Shown here: piece after piece, positions 52,198-61,405 of the stretch | Position numbering within the stretch: the stretch's first letter is position 1 | Layout: every line of letters starts with the position of its first letter | NCBI RefSeq assembly: GCF_014642835.1 | Contig: NZ_BMJA01000002.1 | Location: 1,054,867 to 1,118,866 of the forward strand | DNA: 64,000 nucleotides | DNA from: Dyella nitratireducens | Lineage (GTDB): Bacteria; Pseudomonadota; Gammaproteobacteria; Xanthomonadales; Rhodanobacteraceae | Direction of reading: 5' to 3' | The notes under the pieces: model-generated | Told to the model about the DNA's origin: nothing | Database searches by the model: none | Seen by the model: only the letters and a program-made list of their open reading frames with translations | Made by a program: the position numbers and the translations under genes

Positions 52198-54174
52198 TTA
52201 CTGCACCAGCGTCATGGCCATGATCTGTACATGGGCATTGTTCGGCAGCTGGATGCTCTGAACCGTCTTGGTATGGTCCAGATTGAATCGGTAGTTATAG
52301 AGATAGGAAGCGCTGCTGTTGCGGCCACCGACGGGTAGTTTGGCGGCCTGCAATTCACCGGCATAGCTCTGTGGACTGAGCCAGTCGCTGAGGCTTTGCG
52401 TAAAGGTCGACTTGGTGCCATCGGTGTACGTGACCGTGAAGGTTTGCGAGGTCTGGTGACCGTTCACGGCGGCCGCCAGCAACTGCAGGCCGGAGAACTG
52501 GCCGGATGGCAGGTTGATCGTCTGTCCTGATGCGCTTACGGCATTGGCAGCATTGGCCTTGCCGAAGCGATACAGCACATCATTGAACTCCAGCGATGAT
52601 CCCAGCAGCTGCGCCGGATAGGCATCGCCTTTGCCATCGGCGCCGCCGGCGGCAGCGGAGGTGGTTCCACCGTTGCTGATGGCACTCTTGTTGAAAGACG
52701 ATGCAAGACTGACCTGCGTGGCATTCGTGGCCGGATTGCTTAATGCATAAGACAATACTGCCACGTTGCGGTTGCTCGGCAGCAGCACGCTCTTGACGGT
52801 CTTGGTGCTGTCGATCGAGAACGAGTAGCCGTACAAGTAGAACGTCCGGTTGTCCTTGCTGCCGCTGCTGCTGTCGCGATACGCCATCGTGACGGCCTCG
52901 GATTCGCCAGGGTAGCTTTGCGGCGTGAACCAATCGCTCAGGCTTTGACTGATGACCGTGCTGCTGCCGTCGGTGTAGTTGACCGTGAAGGTCTGCGACG
53001 GCTGGTTGCCATTGAGGCCGGTCGCAAGGATGTTGAGTTCGCTGTACTGGCCTTGCGTAAGATTGATGGTGCCACTGCTATAGGCATTGGTGGTGTTGGC
53101 GGCACCAAAGCTGAAAGTATTGCCATTCCAGCTCTTCGAGCTGCCGAGCAGGTTGGACGAGTAGGCGTAACCGTCGCCATCCAGGCCACCCGTGGTGAAC
53201 GTCGTGCCATCGCTGTAGATGCCATACACGCTAGGCCCTGTGGTGCTCGTTCCACCCAGTCCAGCATTGATGGCGCTGGCGTATGCGGCCGTTTCGTTCT
53301 GGCCGTTGTAAGTCTTGCCGGCAATGTCGTCATACAACCACAGGAAGGCGCCAGTAATGCCGCACTGCGAATGCCAGCTGCTTATGGCACTTTGCGCTTG
53401 CGGGGGCGTGTCGTCGGCATCCCACACGCCGGGATAAACCGGCACGCTGCCGAAATTCCAGCCGGAGCAAGGACTGTTGCCTGAGCCACCGGAATAGGTT
53501 TGCAGATGTACCCCGTCGACCGTGCCGGGACTTTGGCTATTGATCTGCGAGACCACGGACGTCCAATAGGAAGCGTTGGTGTACGGATCCACTTCCACGT
53601 GGTAGCCAAGGCTGCCGAGCATGACGGCGAAGGCAACGGTCGACGCCGAGTCGTAGCTGTTCTCGTCATCGAAGTCGACGGCGTCGACGGAGGGCAGGGC
53701 CTGTTTAAGCGCCTGGAAATCCTTGTAGAGGATGCTGCTTGGACCGGTTCCTTGCGCGTTGACCAAGGCCTTGATGTCTTGCCAGTCACCGACGTTCGAC
53801 GAGCCGACGCTGAAAGTGATGCGCTTGGGTGTTCCTTGTTTCATGGTGACGAGGTCGGCAGCGAACGACGGCCAGGTGTTGTTGCCGACGTAGGTGCCAC
53901 CGGATGTCAGCGGGAATTCGCCATTGAAGTTCAGGTCGCCGGCGGAATTGACCTCGACACTCCAGACCACGACTTCGGTGAAGCCGGAGTTTTCGATCTC
54001 CGAGATGTTGCTGGCCACGTGCTTGTACATCGGGCCGCCGCCGAAGATGCCGGTATAGCCCGTGCTTTGGGCGTTCGCGCTGCCGCATGCAAATGCAAGC
54101 GCCGAAGCCAAAAGCAGCAACGCCGGTTTGCGACGCCACGGCGAATGCTGAGCCTTCGTATGTTTCATGGACAT
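52198..54174 (-). CDS. Secreted GH18-like protein with two tandem C-terminal modules
   Basis: 658 residues with a signal peptide (PALLLLASALAFACGSANA). The first domain (about 38-310) has V-D-A-V-D-F-D-D-E-N, the DxxDxDxE active-site strand of GH18 (D164, D167, D169, E171), and a barrel with SGFTEVVVWSVEV and GAFLWLYDD. Two copies of a module of about 150 residues follow (about 325-485 and 500-658), each with LLGSS, TVxYTDG, SQSLSDW.SPQSY.GE and a closing KTV.S..LP; they are probably carbohydrate-binding. The target may be chitin-like or another glycan. AGAGGAGACAC precedes ATG 54174. It has a terminator at 52071 and an ATCGAT-operator promoter about 270 nt upstream. Confidence 0.75.
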   Translation of the reverse strand: MSMKHTKAQHSPWRRKPALLLLASALAFACGSANAQSTGYTGIFGGGPMYKHVASNISEIENSGFTEVVVWSVEVNSAGDLNFNGEFPLTSGGTYVGNNTWPSFAADLVTMKQGTPKRITFSVGSSNVGDWQDIKALVNAQGTGPSSILYKDFQALKQALPSVDAVDFDDENSYDSASTVAFAVMLGSLGYHVEVDPYTNASYWTSVVSQINSQSPGTVDGVHLQTYSGGSGNSPCSGWNFGSVPVYPGVWDADDTPPQAQSAISSWHSQCGITGAFLWLYDDIAGKTYNGQNETAAYASAINAGLGGTSTTGPSVYGIYSDGTTFTTGGLDGDGYAYSSNLLGSSKSWNGNTFSFGAANTTNAYSSGTINLTQGQYSELNILATGLNGNQPSQTFTVNYTDGSSTVISQSLSDWFTPQSYPGESEAVTMAYRDSSSGSKDNRTFYLYGYSFSIDSTKTVKSVLLPSNRNVAVLSYALSNPATNATQVSLASSFNKSAISNGGTTSAAAGGADGKGDAYPAQLLGSSLEFNDVLYRFGKANAANAVSASGQTINLPSGQFSGLQLLAAAVNGHQTSQTFTVTYTDGTKSTFTQSLSDWLSPQSYAGELQAAKLPVGGRNSSASYLYNYRFNLDHTKTVQSIQLPNNAHVQIMAMTLVQ

Positions 54175-54437
54175 GTGTCTCCTCTGCCTTTCGGCGTGTT
54201 AGCTGTTGTCGAGTGCCACGCAGTTTTCTGCGGGCACAAATCCACCTGCGGGCGATGGCTGCTGCCACGCCCCTTCAGCACTGCTTTTCAGAGATACACA
54301 AACGGGTCCAACTACTAATGCTGTTGCAAGCGAGATGACCGCCTCGCCATGCCTCCCCCAGAGTCTTTACGGATGCCGATTTTTGAATCGCTCCGAATGC
54401 TCGTGACAACGTGAGTCAAATGTCGCGAGTGGGCTAA

Positions 54438-54488
54438 TCAATAAGCCAGTCATTAGCGTCTGTCAACAGAAATTTGCATCGATCCAAA
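54438..54488 (-). promoter_or_regulatory. Promoter with ATCGAT operator for the GH18-like gene
   Basis: On the minus strand: operator TTTGGATCGATGCAAA (54488-54473), 6 nt, -35 TTGACA (54466-54461), 17-nt spacer, -10 TATTGA (54443-54438). This order and the 6-nt distance repeat at 55931-55958 and 61316-61343. The leader before ATG 54174 would be about 260 nt. Confidence 0.7.
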
Positions 54489-54561
54489 TTTAGATTTTCT
54501 AAATATATCTGATTGATAGATATGAAATTATTGTGATGATGGTGCTGCGTGACAGCAAAAT

Positions 54562-54579
54562 AATTGAATCGATCTAATT
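54562..54579. promoter_or_regulatory. Second ATCGAT operator, GH18-like promoter
   Basis: AATTGAATCGATCTAATT is a near-perfect 18-bp palindrome 90 bp (centre to centre) upstream of the first operator. A matching second site precedes the TonB receptor gene (61406-61423). Two spaced sites suggest DNA looping by a tetrameric LacI-type regulator. Confidence 0.6.
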
Positions 54580-54735
54580 GCCATCGGATTTAATCGGTGC
54601 TGCATACGCAAAAATGCCTGGGGCATGTGCGTGGAACGCCTTTGATATGTGCGACGAAATGCGCCGTACTTAATGTCTGAGCTGGTGCTGTTTCAGAGCG
54701 ACTCGTCATTCGGACAAAAGCCGGAATTCATATAT

Positions 54736-55045
54736 GTAGGTTGGGGTGAAAACCCCAACATCGTGGCGTATGGGTGCGTGGCAATGTTGGGGTTTGCACC
54801 CTGAGATATCCCCACGTTTTTTGCGTTGTCCAAGCGAAAAAGTTGGAGTTCAGGTCACTGTTGTTTCAGAGCGAACCGTCATTCCGGCGAAGGCCGGAAT
54901 CCATCGCCAGTGCGAAGCATGGATTCCGGCCTTCGCCGGAATGACGACTGGCTTCGAAACAAACTTCATGCAAACCCAGGACTTCTCCGGCATAACGGGC
55001 AAAAAACGTGGGGATATCTCAGGGTTTGCACCCCAACCTACGAGT
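54736..55045. repeat. GTTGGGGT-type repeats around a GTCATTCC palindrome
   Basis: GTAGGTTGGGGTGAAAACCC (54736) and GGGTTTGCACCCTGAGATAT followed by CCCCACG (54795 on) are mirrored by GTGGGGATATCTCAGGGTTT followed by GCACCCCAACCTACG at 55010-55045. In the middle lies a short-loop GTCATTCC copy (54878-54945), and a half-copy is at 54703-54732. The region 54580-55050 holds no gene. Confidence 0.65.
54878..54945. repeat. Palindromic repeat, short-loop form
   Basis: Typical GTCATTCCGGCGAAGGCCGG arms with the loop CATCGCCAGTGCGAAGCATGG; the left flank TGTTTCAGAGCGAACC is shared with 18971-18987. Confidence 0.88.
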
Positions 55046-55050
55046 CTGGC

Positions 55051-55272
55051 TTACATTTCGACCCATGGAAGCCCAAGCACCTGCCGCAACGGATTCAACA
55101 ATCCGCCATGGCGCGGCGCACGCAGTGGTTCCCGCATCTTCGGTGCGTTTCGCGTTTTGTCATAGCGCATGGTGCGGGTGAGAAACAAGTCGAGGTTGTA
55201 GCCGTTGACTCTTACCTGGCCTATCGGCGGCTGGCTTAGTGAAATGCCGCAATCGTTTAATACTCTCTTCAA
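55051..55272 (-). pseudogene. Internally deleted remnant of a TPR-sulfotransferase gene
   Basis: The 73-codon frame reads Y-N-L-D-L-F-L-T-R-T-M-R-Y-D-K-T-R-N-A and then at once K-M-R-E-P-L-R-A-P-R-H-G-G-L-L-N-P-L-R-Q-V-L-G. The first part matches YNLGLFLTRTARFDEARNA from the TPR region of the intact gene at 56186-57760; the second matches its last 30 residues (VREPLRADTARAPRYGELLN). About 350 codons between them are missing, as are the 5' codons. It is therefore a decayed neighbour copy, not a functional gene. Confidence 0.75.
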
Positions 55273-55314
55273 AAAGAAGCATCGCTAAAGCCTGCGAGGC
55301 ACTAGCGACGCTTC
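55271..55314 (-). terminator. Terminator after the small secreted protein gene
   Basis: GAAGC-a-TCGCTA (55276-55287) pairs with TAGCGA-c-GCTTC (55303-55314); on the minus strand it is followed by TTTTTG. It lies 29 nt after the stop of the gene at 55343. Confidence 0.75.
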
Positions 55315-55342
55315 CTTTTCGAGCATATCTTGAGAGAAGAAG

Positions 55343-55798
55343 TTACGGGACAGACGGTTGAGTAATAGTCCCCTCGGCTTCTATGAGCTCATGTAAATTA
55401 GCCCCGCCGCACTGCTGCGATCCTTCAAAATAACCATATAACTCAATAGTGTAAGTACCTGCCGGCAAGAGTATGCCAATGTTCCCCGACACCGGCAAAT
55501 TGGTTATATATGTACCTCTGCTGGTGAATTGTATACTGGCCCCTGCCGGAATACTGTACGGTACGGCGGTCGTATTACTGAGGTAGATTTGTGAAACGAT
55601 TACCTGACGAAGACCTCCTATGTTTTGAATACTCCAACTAAGTAGCCCGGATGACGTCGTATTTCCTCCTGGATAATAGTTATATTCACCTTCAGAAGCG
55701 GGTGGATACCCGCAGGACTGAGCGTAGGAAGCGCTGGATATACCTAAAAGTAAAAGACCAACGAACGAAACAAGGAATCTAGCGAGTGTAAATCTCAT
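55343..55798 (-). CDS. Small secreted beta-rich protein of unknown function
   Basis: 151 residues with a signal peptide (FLVSFVGLLLLGISSASYAQ). The mature part has two cysteines (SCGYPP near the start; QQCGGAN near the end) that could form a disulfide, and beta strands rich in Ser/Thr/Tyr/Gly (GTYITNLPVSGNIGILLPAG). It may be a surface or carbohydrate-binding protein. GGAGTAAATC precedes ATG 55798. It shares the ATCGAT operator promoter with the GH18-like gene and the TonB receptor, so it is probably part of the same glycan response. Confidence 0.7.
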   Translation of the reverse strand: MRFTLARFLVSFVGLLLLGISSASYAQSCGYPPASEGEYNYYPGGNTTSSGLLSWSIQNIGGLRQVIVSQIYLSNTTAVPYSIPAGASIQFTSRGTYITNLPVSGNIGILLPAGTYTIELYGYFEGSQQCGGANLHELIEAEGTITQPSVP

Positions 55799-55907
55799 GA
55801 TTTACTCCTATCCGTGTTGGGTAATGTCATTTTTCGCACTAAGCGAAGGCGGTGGCTTCACTGGTGCTTATGGCCGTAATAGGGTGGGAATGTCGCGGCC
55901 GATTTGA

Positions 55908-55958
55908 TGAATAATGAAATAAAAATCTAATGTCAAGAAAAATTTGCATCGATTAAAA
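55908..55958 (-). promoter_or_regulatory. Promoter with ATCGAT operator for the small secreted protein
   Basis: Minus strand: TTTTAATCGATGCAAA (55958-55943), 6 nt, TTGACA (55936-55931), 17 nt, TATTCA (55913-55908). Beyond the operator the AAATTTTCTAAAT stretch is shared with the GH18-like promoter. The rest of the gap 55799-56185 holds no gene. Confidence 0.7.
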
Positions 55959-56185
55959 TTTAAATTTTCTAAATGGTTTTATTGATGCAAAAAATTATTG
56001 TTACCTACAATGCTTGGAGTTGCGTGTGAAATATTTGGTTAGATTTGGCAAGTATGCGATATTTTCACCTATTTTATACATTCACGCTAAATAGATAAAA
56101 TTTTAGGTGAGGAGCTGACATAAGAGGTCGCGGGGGAGGTGGTGATTTCATCCCCTTTTATTTGTTATTACCGTTTATCCATATT

Positions 56186-57760
56186 TCAATTGCCAACCAG
56201 CGAAAAGCCAAGCGCCTCGCGCAACGGGTTCAATAATTCGCCATAGCGTGGTGCACGCGCCGTATCGGCACGCAGCGGTTCCCGCACTTGCATGGCACTC
56301 GGTGTGCCGATGGCACGCTGCGTTTCATTGAAACGCAGGCATGCATCTTCGAATGGCAGGCCGCAGAAGGCGAGTAGTTCTCGAATGTGTGTCTCGGGAT
56401 CTTTAACCAGATTCTCGTACACGTGCTGGTAAACGTGTGCGGGTTCTTTCTCCGCCCAATGATTCGCCGCCGCGTCGAAGCTGCGCCAGTACGACGCCAA
56501 ATCGGAAAACGCGCGCGTATAGTCATTGCCGGGAAAGAACTGTCGATAACACGAGAAACAGGTTTCCAGCGCATCGCGCCGGCTGATGACGATGCGCGCA
56601 CCCGGCAGCATCGCGCGAATCATGCCGATGTGCATCCAGTTGTTGGGCAGCTTGTCGGTAAATAGGGGACGGCGCTTGCGCCAGTGTGCAGTCCGTTCCA
56701 GATAACGTTGGCCCAATTGCCGCCAATCATCCGCGCCCATGTCTGCAAGCCATCGTGGATAAGGCTTTTTGTGCCGGTTCGATGCTTCGCCAATGATCGA
56801 GGGCAGGTCGGCCAGCTCTGCGGTACCTTCGACCTTGGAATGCGACGCGAGGATTTGTTCGATGAGGGTCGATCCGGAACGCGGCATACCGACGATGAAA
56901 ATGACTTCTGATCCCAGTTCTTGCCCGGCATCGGCGGTGCATCTTGCAGCGTTGATGGACGCGACTGTTGCCTCAAATGCTGGCGCATTCCACGACCGGT
57001 GCCTTCGAGCGATGTCGTTCGCCTCGGCCAATGCCTGCATGGATTCGGCATAACGGCCTTGATCGTCGAATGATTTGGCCAAGGCGAAACCCATGGCAAT
57101 GCGGTCGCCATCGGTAGCGTGCGGGTGCATGAATGCGCGCCGGATGGCATCGCTGTCGGCTGTGTCCATGCGCAAGGTTTTGATTTCCGCCAGACCCCAC
57201 CATGCCATGCCAGCCCATGGTTGTTCGGCAAGCAGCTTTCGATATTCGGCGATGGCTTCGTCGCGGAGATTGTCCATGCGCAACAAGTCGGCAAGCTGCG
57301 CCCGTGCTGCCGTGTAGCCGGGTGCCAATGCCACGGCGCGCCGTAGTGCGTTACGCGCTTCATCGAAGCGTGCAGTACGAGTCAGAAACAAGCCGAGGTT
57401 GTACCAGGCCAAGACAAAGCCTGGTTGCAGTTCGCAGGCGTGGCGCAACCCATCGATTGCCAGATCGAGTTCGCCGGCTTCGGCAAGGAAGAGGGCAAAA
57501 GCGTTGTGGTACAGAGCTTCCTGCGGGCGTTGCTGCAAAGCGCGACGCATGTCGTGCAACGCCGCTTTGTGCTCGCCGCGCAGGCTCAGCAAGCTGGCAC
57601 GCATGCGTAACACTTCGGGATGATCGGGATAGCGCGCTAAAACCGGAGCCAGTTGGCCGGCGCCCTGATCGGGGCGATTCATCTCCAGCGCCTGCGCCGT
57701 GGCAATCACTTGGTTTGCCGCAGCGGGATCCAGGCCTTGCAATAGCGGATTCAAATTCAT
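56186..57760 (-). CDS. TPR-repeat protein with C-terminal sulfotransferase domain
   Basis: 524 residues. The N-terminal half (about 10-250) has tetratricopeptide helix pairs (HPEVLRMRASLLSLRGEHKA, EALYHNAFALFLAEAGELDL, FVLAWYNLGLFLTRTARFDE). The C-terminal half has the PAPS-binding loop I-F-I-V-G-M-P-R-S-G-S-T and RIVISRRDALETCFSCYRQF. This layout resembles tyrosylprotein-sulfotransferase-like bacterial proteins that may sulfate peptides or glycans. I start at ATG 57760; the open frame reaches ATG 57820, but that codon lies in the receptor gene's terminator hairpin. It lies 107 nt downstream of the TonB receptor on the same strand. Confidence 0.87.
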   Translation of the reverse strand: MNLNPLLQGLDPAAANQVIATAQALEMNRPDQGAGQLAPVLARYPDHPEVLRMRASLLSLRGEHKAALHDMRRALQQRPQEALYHNAFALFLAEAGELDLAIDGLRHACELQPGFVLAWYNLGLFLTRTARFDEARNALRRAVALAPGYTAARAQLADLLRMDNLRDEAIAEYRKLLAEQPWAGMAWWGLAEIKTLRMDTADSDAIRRAFMHPHATDGDRIAMGFALAKSFDDQGRYAESMQALAEANDIARRHRSWNAPAFEATVASINAARCTADAGQELGSEVIFIVGMPRSGSTLIEQILASHSKVEGTAELADLPSIIGEASNRHKKPYPRWLADMGADDWRQLGQRYLERTAHWRKRRPLFTDKLPNNWMHIGMIRAMLPGARIVISRRDALETCFSCYRQFFPGNDYTRAFSDLASYWRSFDAAANHWAEKEPAHVYQHVYENLVKDPETHIRELLAFCGLPFEDACLRFNETQRAIGTPSAMQVREPLRADTARAPRYGELLNPLREALGFSLVGN

Positions 57761-57803
57761 CTCCGGAAGCACGGCATACACTTGCATGCAGTCTAGCAAG
57801 CCA

Positions 57804-57843
57804 AACAAAGATGCCTCCAAGCCTTGGCGGACATGGAGGCATC
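57804..57843 (-). terminator. Terminator after the TonB receptor gene
   Basis: GATGCCTCC (57843-57835 on the minus strand) pairs with GGAGGCATC (57818-57810), 16-nt loop, followed by TTTGTTTGG. It separates the receptor from the TPR-sulfotransferase gene and argues against a sulfotransferase start at 57820. Confidence 0.65.
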
Positions 57844-57867
57844 GATGTCAACTACAGCGTCACGCTA

Positions 57868-60800
57868 TTAGTTGTATTGCCAGCGGAATACCAACTGTCC
57901 TGTGCGTCCTGCCTGGAACGTCTCCGGTTGCATGAAGTTGGCATTGAACTGCCCGTTGCCATTGGTTATCTGGTTGACGTACGACGTCACGGTCTGGTTA
58001 TTGAAGAGGTTGAGCACCTTCAAATCCACCGAGAAGGCATTTTTGCCAATAGCCCAGTCGTAGCCAATATCCAGATCCACTTGCTTGGTGGACGGCAGGC
58101 GTGTGTAGCTGCCACGGGTGTACAGGATGCTGGATGACACCGGATTGCCGGCTACTGCATTCTGCAGCGTATTGCAGTAATAGGCGTTGGCATTGTTGAG
58201 CTGATTACTGCCCACTGCCAGGGTCCCGTTCGCCGGATAGGCGGAAAGGCAGTTAACCGGGCCACCTGCGTAGTACGTGAGGGCACCACCTACACGCAGT
58301 CCTCTCAACAGATTGTCCTGATGGACGAACTTGTAATAGCCAAACACCTTGAAGGTGGACGGGATATCGTCGGCCAGATTGCCAGCGGCACCCTGCAAGA
58401 AGCCTGGCGCTGACAACCCACCGTCATAGGCGGTTGCTCCGGTGTTGGCGACGCCCTGTGTGCCCTGCGCACCGGCATAGCTGGTGGTGCCATCGGTGTT
58501 GCCGAATTCATGGCGCCATGTGTACGACGCGCTTAGATAGTACGGCTCGTCGTCCGAATAGGCGTGGTCCATCGTCAGGCTCAGCTGGTAGATCCTGCGC
58601 TTGAGCGACGAGTAGCCGATGTAGCTGTTCGGGAACGTGAACATCGTGAGCGGGCTGTTGGGGCCGTTCAACTGCACGGGGATGGTGATGTCCTTGCCCG
58701 GAGTAATCAGATATTGGCCGAGCAACACTGCATTGGGATAGCCCTTGCTCTTGAGGTAGGCATACATCTGGCCTGGATTTCCAGCACTACCCGTATTGCT
58801 GTCGATATTCGGCAGCCCCGTCAGCTCGCTGGTGAACAGCGAAGCGCCGGCCACCCAGTTGTTGCCGAGCTTTTGCTGCGCGTAAACCTCGAATTGCTTC
58901 AGCTTTGCATTTTGTGCCGAGGTCGCAATGAACTGTCCGGCCGTCAAGTAGTGCAGTCCTGCACCGGCGGCACCTTGCACGGGACCGACTTGCGTCAGGC
59001 CGGTCGGCACGGAACCACCACCCACCCCGGAATAGATATAGGTGGTCTTGGTACTGATGTAACCCTGGCCCGGCGTACCACCGTAGGCGTTGAAGTAAAG
59101 CGGTATGCCCTCGGTGTACTCACCCGCGGTGGCGCCGATCTTCAGGCTTGAATCGCCATGGACGTCCCAGGCCACGCCAACGCGCGGCGTCGCATTCCCT
59201 TTACTGTACATCTTGGTATTGATGTTATCGGTCATGGCGTAATTGTCGTAACGCCCGCCGATATATGCCGTCCAGTTCTCGGCAAAGTGCCAGCTATCGG
59301 CCAGATAGAAGCCGTAGGTGGGCGAGCTGTTGTAGTAGATACGTGGTGCGTAGGCCAAGGTGACGTACGACGTTCCCGGCGCAAAGGGCTGACCGGTCGC
59401 GGGATTAATCGTCTGACCGTTGATGCTGCAAGCCTCGTTCGGACCCAGTGCCGTGCTGCAGTGGTTGTAGGTCCACGAGTTCGGATTTGGAATATTGGAC
59501 TGCGCCATGGTGGGGCTGTATTGCTCCCCGCCGAAGGTGATTTCGTGGTTGTCAGTGACGTCCCAGGTGAAGTCGACGCGGGAACCCATCATGCGGTAGC
59601 GCAAGGAATAGAGGCTGCTCGCGCCGTTGGATACCGTCTGCGTGTTGTTCGAGTTATCAGGGTCAGCCACCTGCACATAGGGCACGTTTATGCCGTACTG
59701 CGGATACGAGAAGAAGTCCTGCTGCGATGTGCCCCACATCGCCGATACCGAGAAGTTGTCGGTGATCTGGCCGTGGTAGTTGGCGACCAGCATGCGATTG
59801 CGCCAGGCGTTGGCACCCGAATATTCCAGTGCGGGTGCCGCGCTGGAAGGATCGTATGGCGTCGACAACGGATACTGGGATTGCGAGAAGTTATTGAGCT
59901 GACGATCGAAGAAAATGTTGAGCGTGTGGCCGGTGGCAATATTCCAGGTGAAGTTGCCGAGAAGCTGCTTGTTCCGGCTTTCGTTGAGGTCCTTGTACTG
60001 ACCATTGTAGGTGGTCGTTGGCGTGGCACCTTGCACGCCCTGGCCATAGTTGTTCGGCTGAATTTCGGCGAGCAGATAGAAGAATGCCTTGTCCTTGACG
60101 ATCGGGCCTGACACCCAATAGTCCTGCAGCACGCTTGGCGACCAGTGGTTCAACTGATTGGCAGAGACCAGGCTGCCGTTGTAGTTGTAAATGTTCTTGC
60201 CGTTTTCATTGAAGAAACCGGTGGGTGGATTGAACTGCAAATCCACGCCGCCTTTGAATTCATTCGAACCTTGCTTGATCGTGCCGGAGACGACACCACC
60301 CAAGGCGCTGCCGTATTTGGCATCCATGCCGCCGTCAACGGTGGAGATGCTGGCAAAGGCTTCGTTCGGGATCTTGTCCGGCGCAGCACCTTGCTGCATG
60401 TCGGTCATGTTGAACTCGTTGATGAAGTACCGGTTCTCGGTACCCGACGCGCCATTGAACTGCGGCGATGCACCGTGCGCGCTCGTGATGCTGGTAACGT
60501 TCGCCTGCATGGAGGCGACGTTGAGAAGATCGGCGTTGACCAGCGGCAGTCGATTGATGTCGGTGGAGTTCCAGGTCTGGATTTGCTGGCTCGTGGTGAC
60601 GTCGATCGCATTGACTGCCGGTTGCGAAGCAGTGACGGTAATCGAGCTCAGCTCCTTCGTGTTGCCGGCCGCCGCGGCACCCGCCGCAGCGCCGAAGATG
60701 GCGGGGCTGTTGGAACCGGCGACCACCACCACGTTGCGCTGGTCGACAACGTTGCCGTCGCGGATCAGTTTGACGACGTAATTGCCGGGCATCAGGCCCG

Positions 60801-61023
60801 TGACTGAGTAATGGCCATTGGCATCGGCATGCACGGTGCTGTCGTAGCCGGTTGCCGGGTTGATCACTTCCGCGGCAATGTCCTTGCCTGCCGGCAAATT
60901 GCCGTAGACACCGCCGGTAATGCCTTGCGCAAACAGCGAGCCGCTGGCCATGGCAGTGGCCCATAGGCCAATGCGTATGCTGGCGCGCAAGCTGCTGCCC
61001 AAACGAAACTGGTACTTGCTCAT
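57868..61023 (-). CDS. TonB-dependent receptor, Oar-like, with carboxypeptidase-regulatory-like domain
   Basis: 1051 residues with a signal peptide (LRASIRIGLWATAMASGSLF, cleaved near AQG). Then comes a small beta-sandwich (about 35-105; SVTGLMPGNYVVKLIRDGNV), a plug (NRLPLVNADLLNVASMQANV; FINEFNMTDMQQGAAPDKIP) and a large barrel ending Q-L-V-F-R-W-Q-Y-N. Oar-like receptors in Xanthomonadales take up large ligands such as peptides or complex glycans. GGGGAGGCAGGA precedes ATG 61023. It has two upstream ATCGAT operators and a downstream terminator; the TPR-sulfotransferase follows. Confidence 0.92.
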   Translation of the reverse strand: MSKYQFRLGSSLRASIRIGLWATAMASGSLFAQGITGGVYGNLPAGKDIAAEVINPATGYDSTVHADANGHYSVTGLMPGNYVVKLIRDGNVVDQRNVVVVAGSNSPAIFGAAAGAAAAGNTKELSSITVTASQPAVNAIDVTTSQQIQTWNSTDINRLPLVNADLLNVASMQANVTSITSAHGASPQFNGASGTENRYFINEFNMTDMQQGAAPDKIPNEAFASISTVDGGMDAKYGSALGGVVSGTIKQGSNEFKGGVDLQFNPPTGFFNENGKNIYNYNGSLVSANQLNHWSPSVLQDYWVSGPIVKDKAFFYLLAEIQPNNYGQGVQGATPTTTYNGQYKDLNESRNKQLLGNFTWNIATGHTLNIFFDRQLNNFSQSQYPLSTPYDPSSAAPALEYSGANAWRNRMLVANYHGQITDNFSVSAMWGTSQQDFFSYPQYGINVPYVQVADPDNSNNTQTVSNGASSLYSLRYRMMGSRVDFTWDVTDNHEITFGGEQYSPTMAQSNIPNPNSWTYNHCSTALGPNEACSINGQTINPATGQPFAPGTSYVTLAYAPRIYYNSSPTYGFYLADSWHFAENWTAYIGGRYDNYAMTDNINTKMYSKGNATPRVGVAWDVHGDSSLKIGATAGEYTEGIPLYFNAYGGTPGQGYISTKTTYIYSGVGGGSVPTGLTQVGPVQGAAGAGLHYLTAGQFIATSAQNAKLKQFEVYAQQKLGNNWVAGASLFTSELTGLPNIDSNTGSAGNPGQMYAYLKSKGYPNAVLLGQYLITPGKDITIPVQLNGPNSPLTMFTFPNSYIGYSSLKRRIYQLSLTMDHAYSDDEPYYLSASYTWRHEFGNTDGTTSYAGAQGTQGVANTGATAYDGGLSAPGFLQGAAGNLADDIPSTFKVFGYYKFVHQDNLLRGLRVGGALTYYAGGPVNCLSAYPANGTLAVGSNQLNNANAYYCNTLQNAVAGNPVSSSILYTRGSYTRLPSTKQVDLDIGYDWAIGKNAFSVDLKVLNLFNNQTVTSYVNQITNGNGQFNANFMQPETFQAGRTGQLVFRWQYN

Positions 61024-61292
61024 TCCTGCCTCCCCTACGTTTTGGTTATTTGCTGTAGTGCCCGCATTCGTGATGTTTTTCGGGACACAAAACCGCCCGT
61101 AAGCCACGGTTGTTTGCCATGGCTTTCCTGCACTGCTTTTCAGAGATATGTCGTCGACGTCCAACCACCGGGGCATGCCACAAGCGAGATCAGCGCCGCG
61201 CCACGCCTTACCTCAAACTCCCCTGGCATTGAACCTTTGATCGATCCAAGCCCTCGTGACAACGTTGGACTGGCCTGTCACGAGCGGGCCAA

Positions 61293-61343
61293 TCATGGGG
61301 ACACTGAAAACAGGATGTCAATAGGAATTTGCATCGATTCAAA
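61293..61343 (-). promoter_or_regulatory. Promoter with ATCGAT operator for the TonB receptor
   Basis: Minus strand: TTTGAATCGATGCAAA (61343-61328), 6 nt, TTGACA (61321-61316), then a weak -10 (CATGAT with an 18-nt spacer). The operator and its distance to TTGACA match the promoters at 54438 and 55908. The leader would be about 270 nt; the gap 61024-61693 holds no gene. Confidence 0.65.
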
Positions 61344-61405
61344 TCTGAATATCTCGTTGATGTGCAAGTAATTCGTCGACCTTCGATATTGCATGACAGC
61401 AAGGC

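Noticed and set aside
57761-57820. Longer start (ATG 57820) for the TPR-sulfotransferase
   Set aside because: That codon lies within the 3' arm of the receptor gene's terminator hairpin and has no ribosome site; ATG 57760 begins the family-like sequence.
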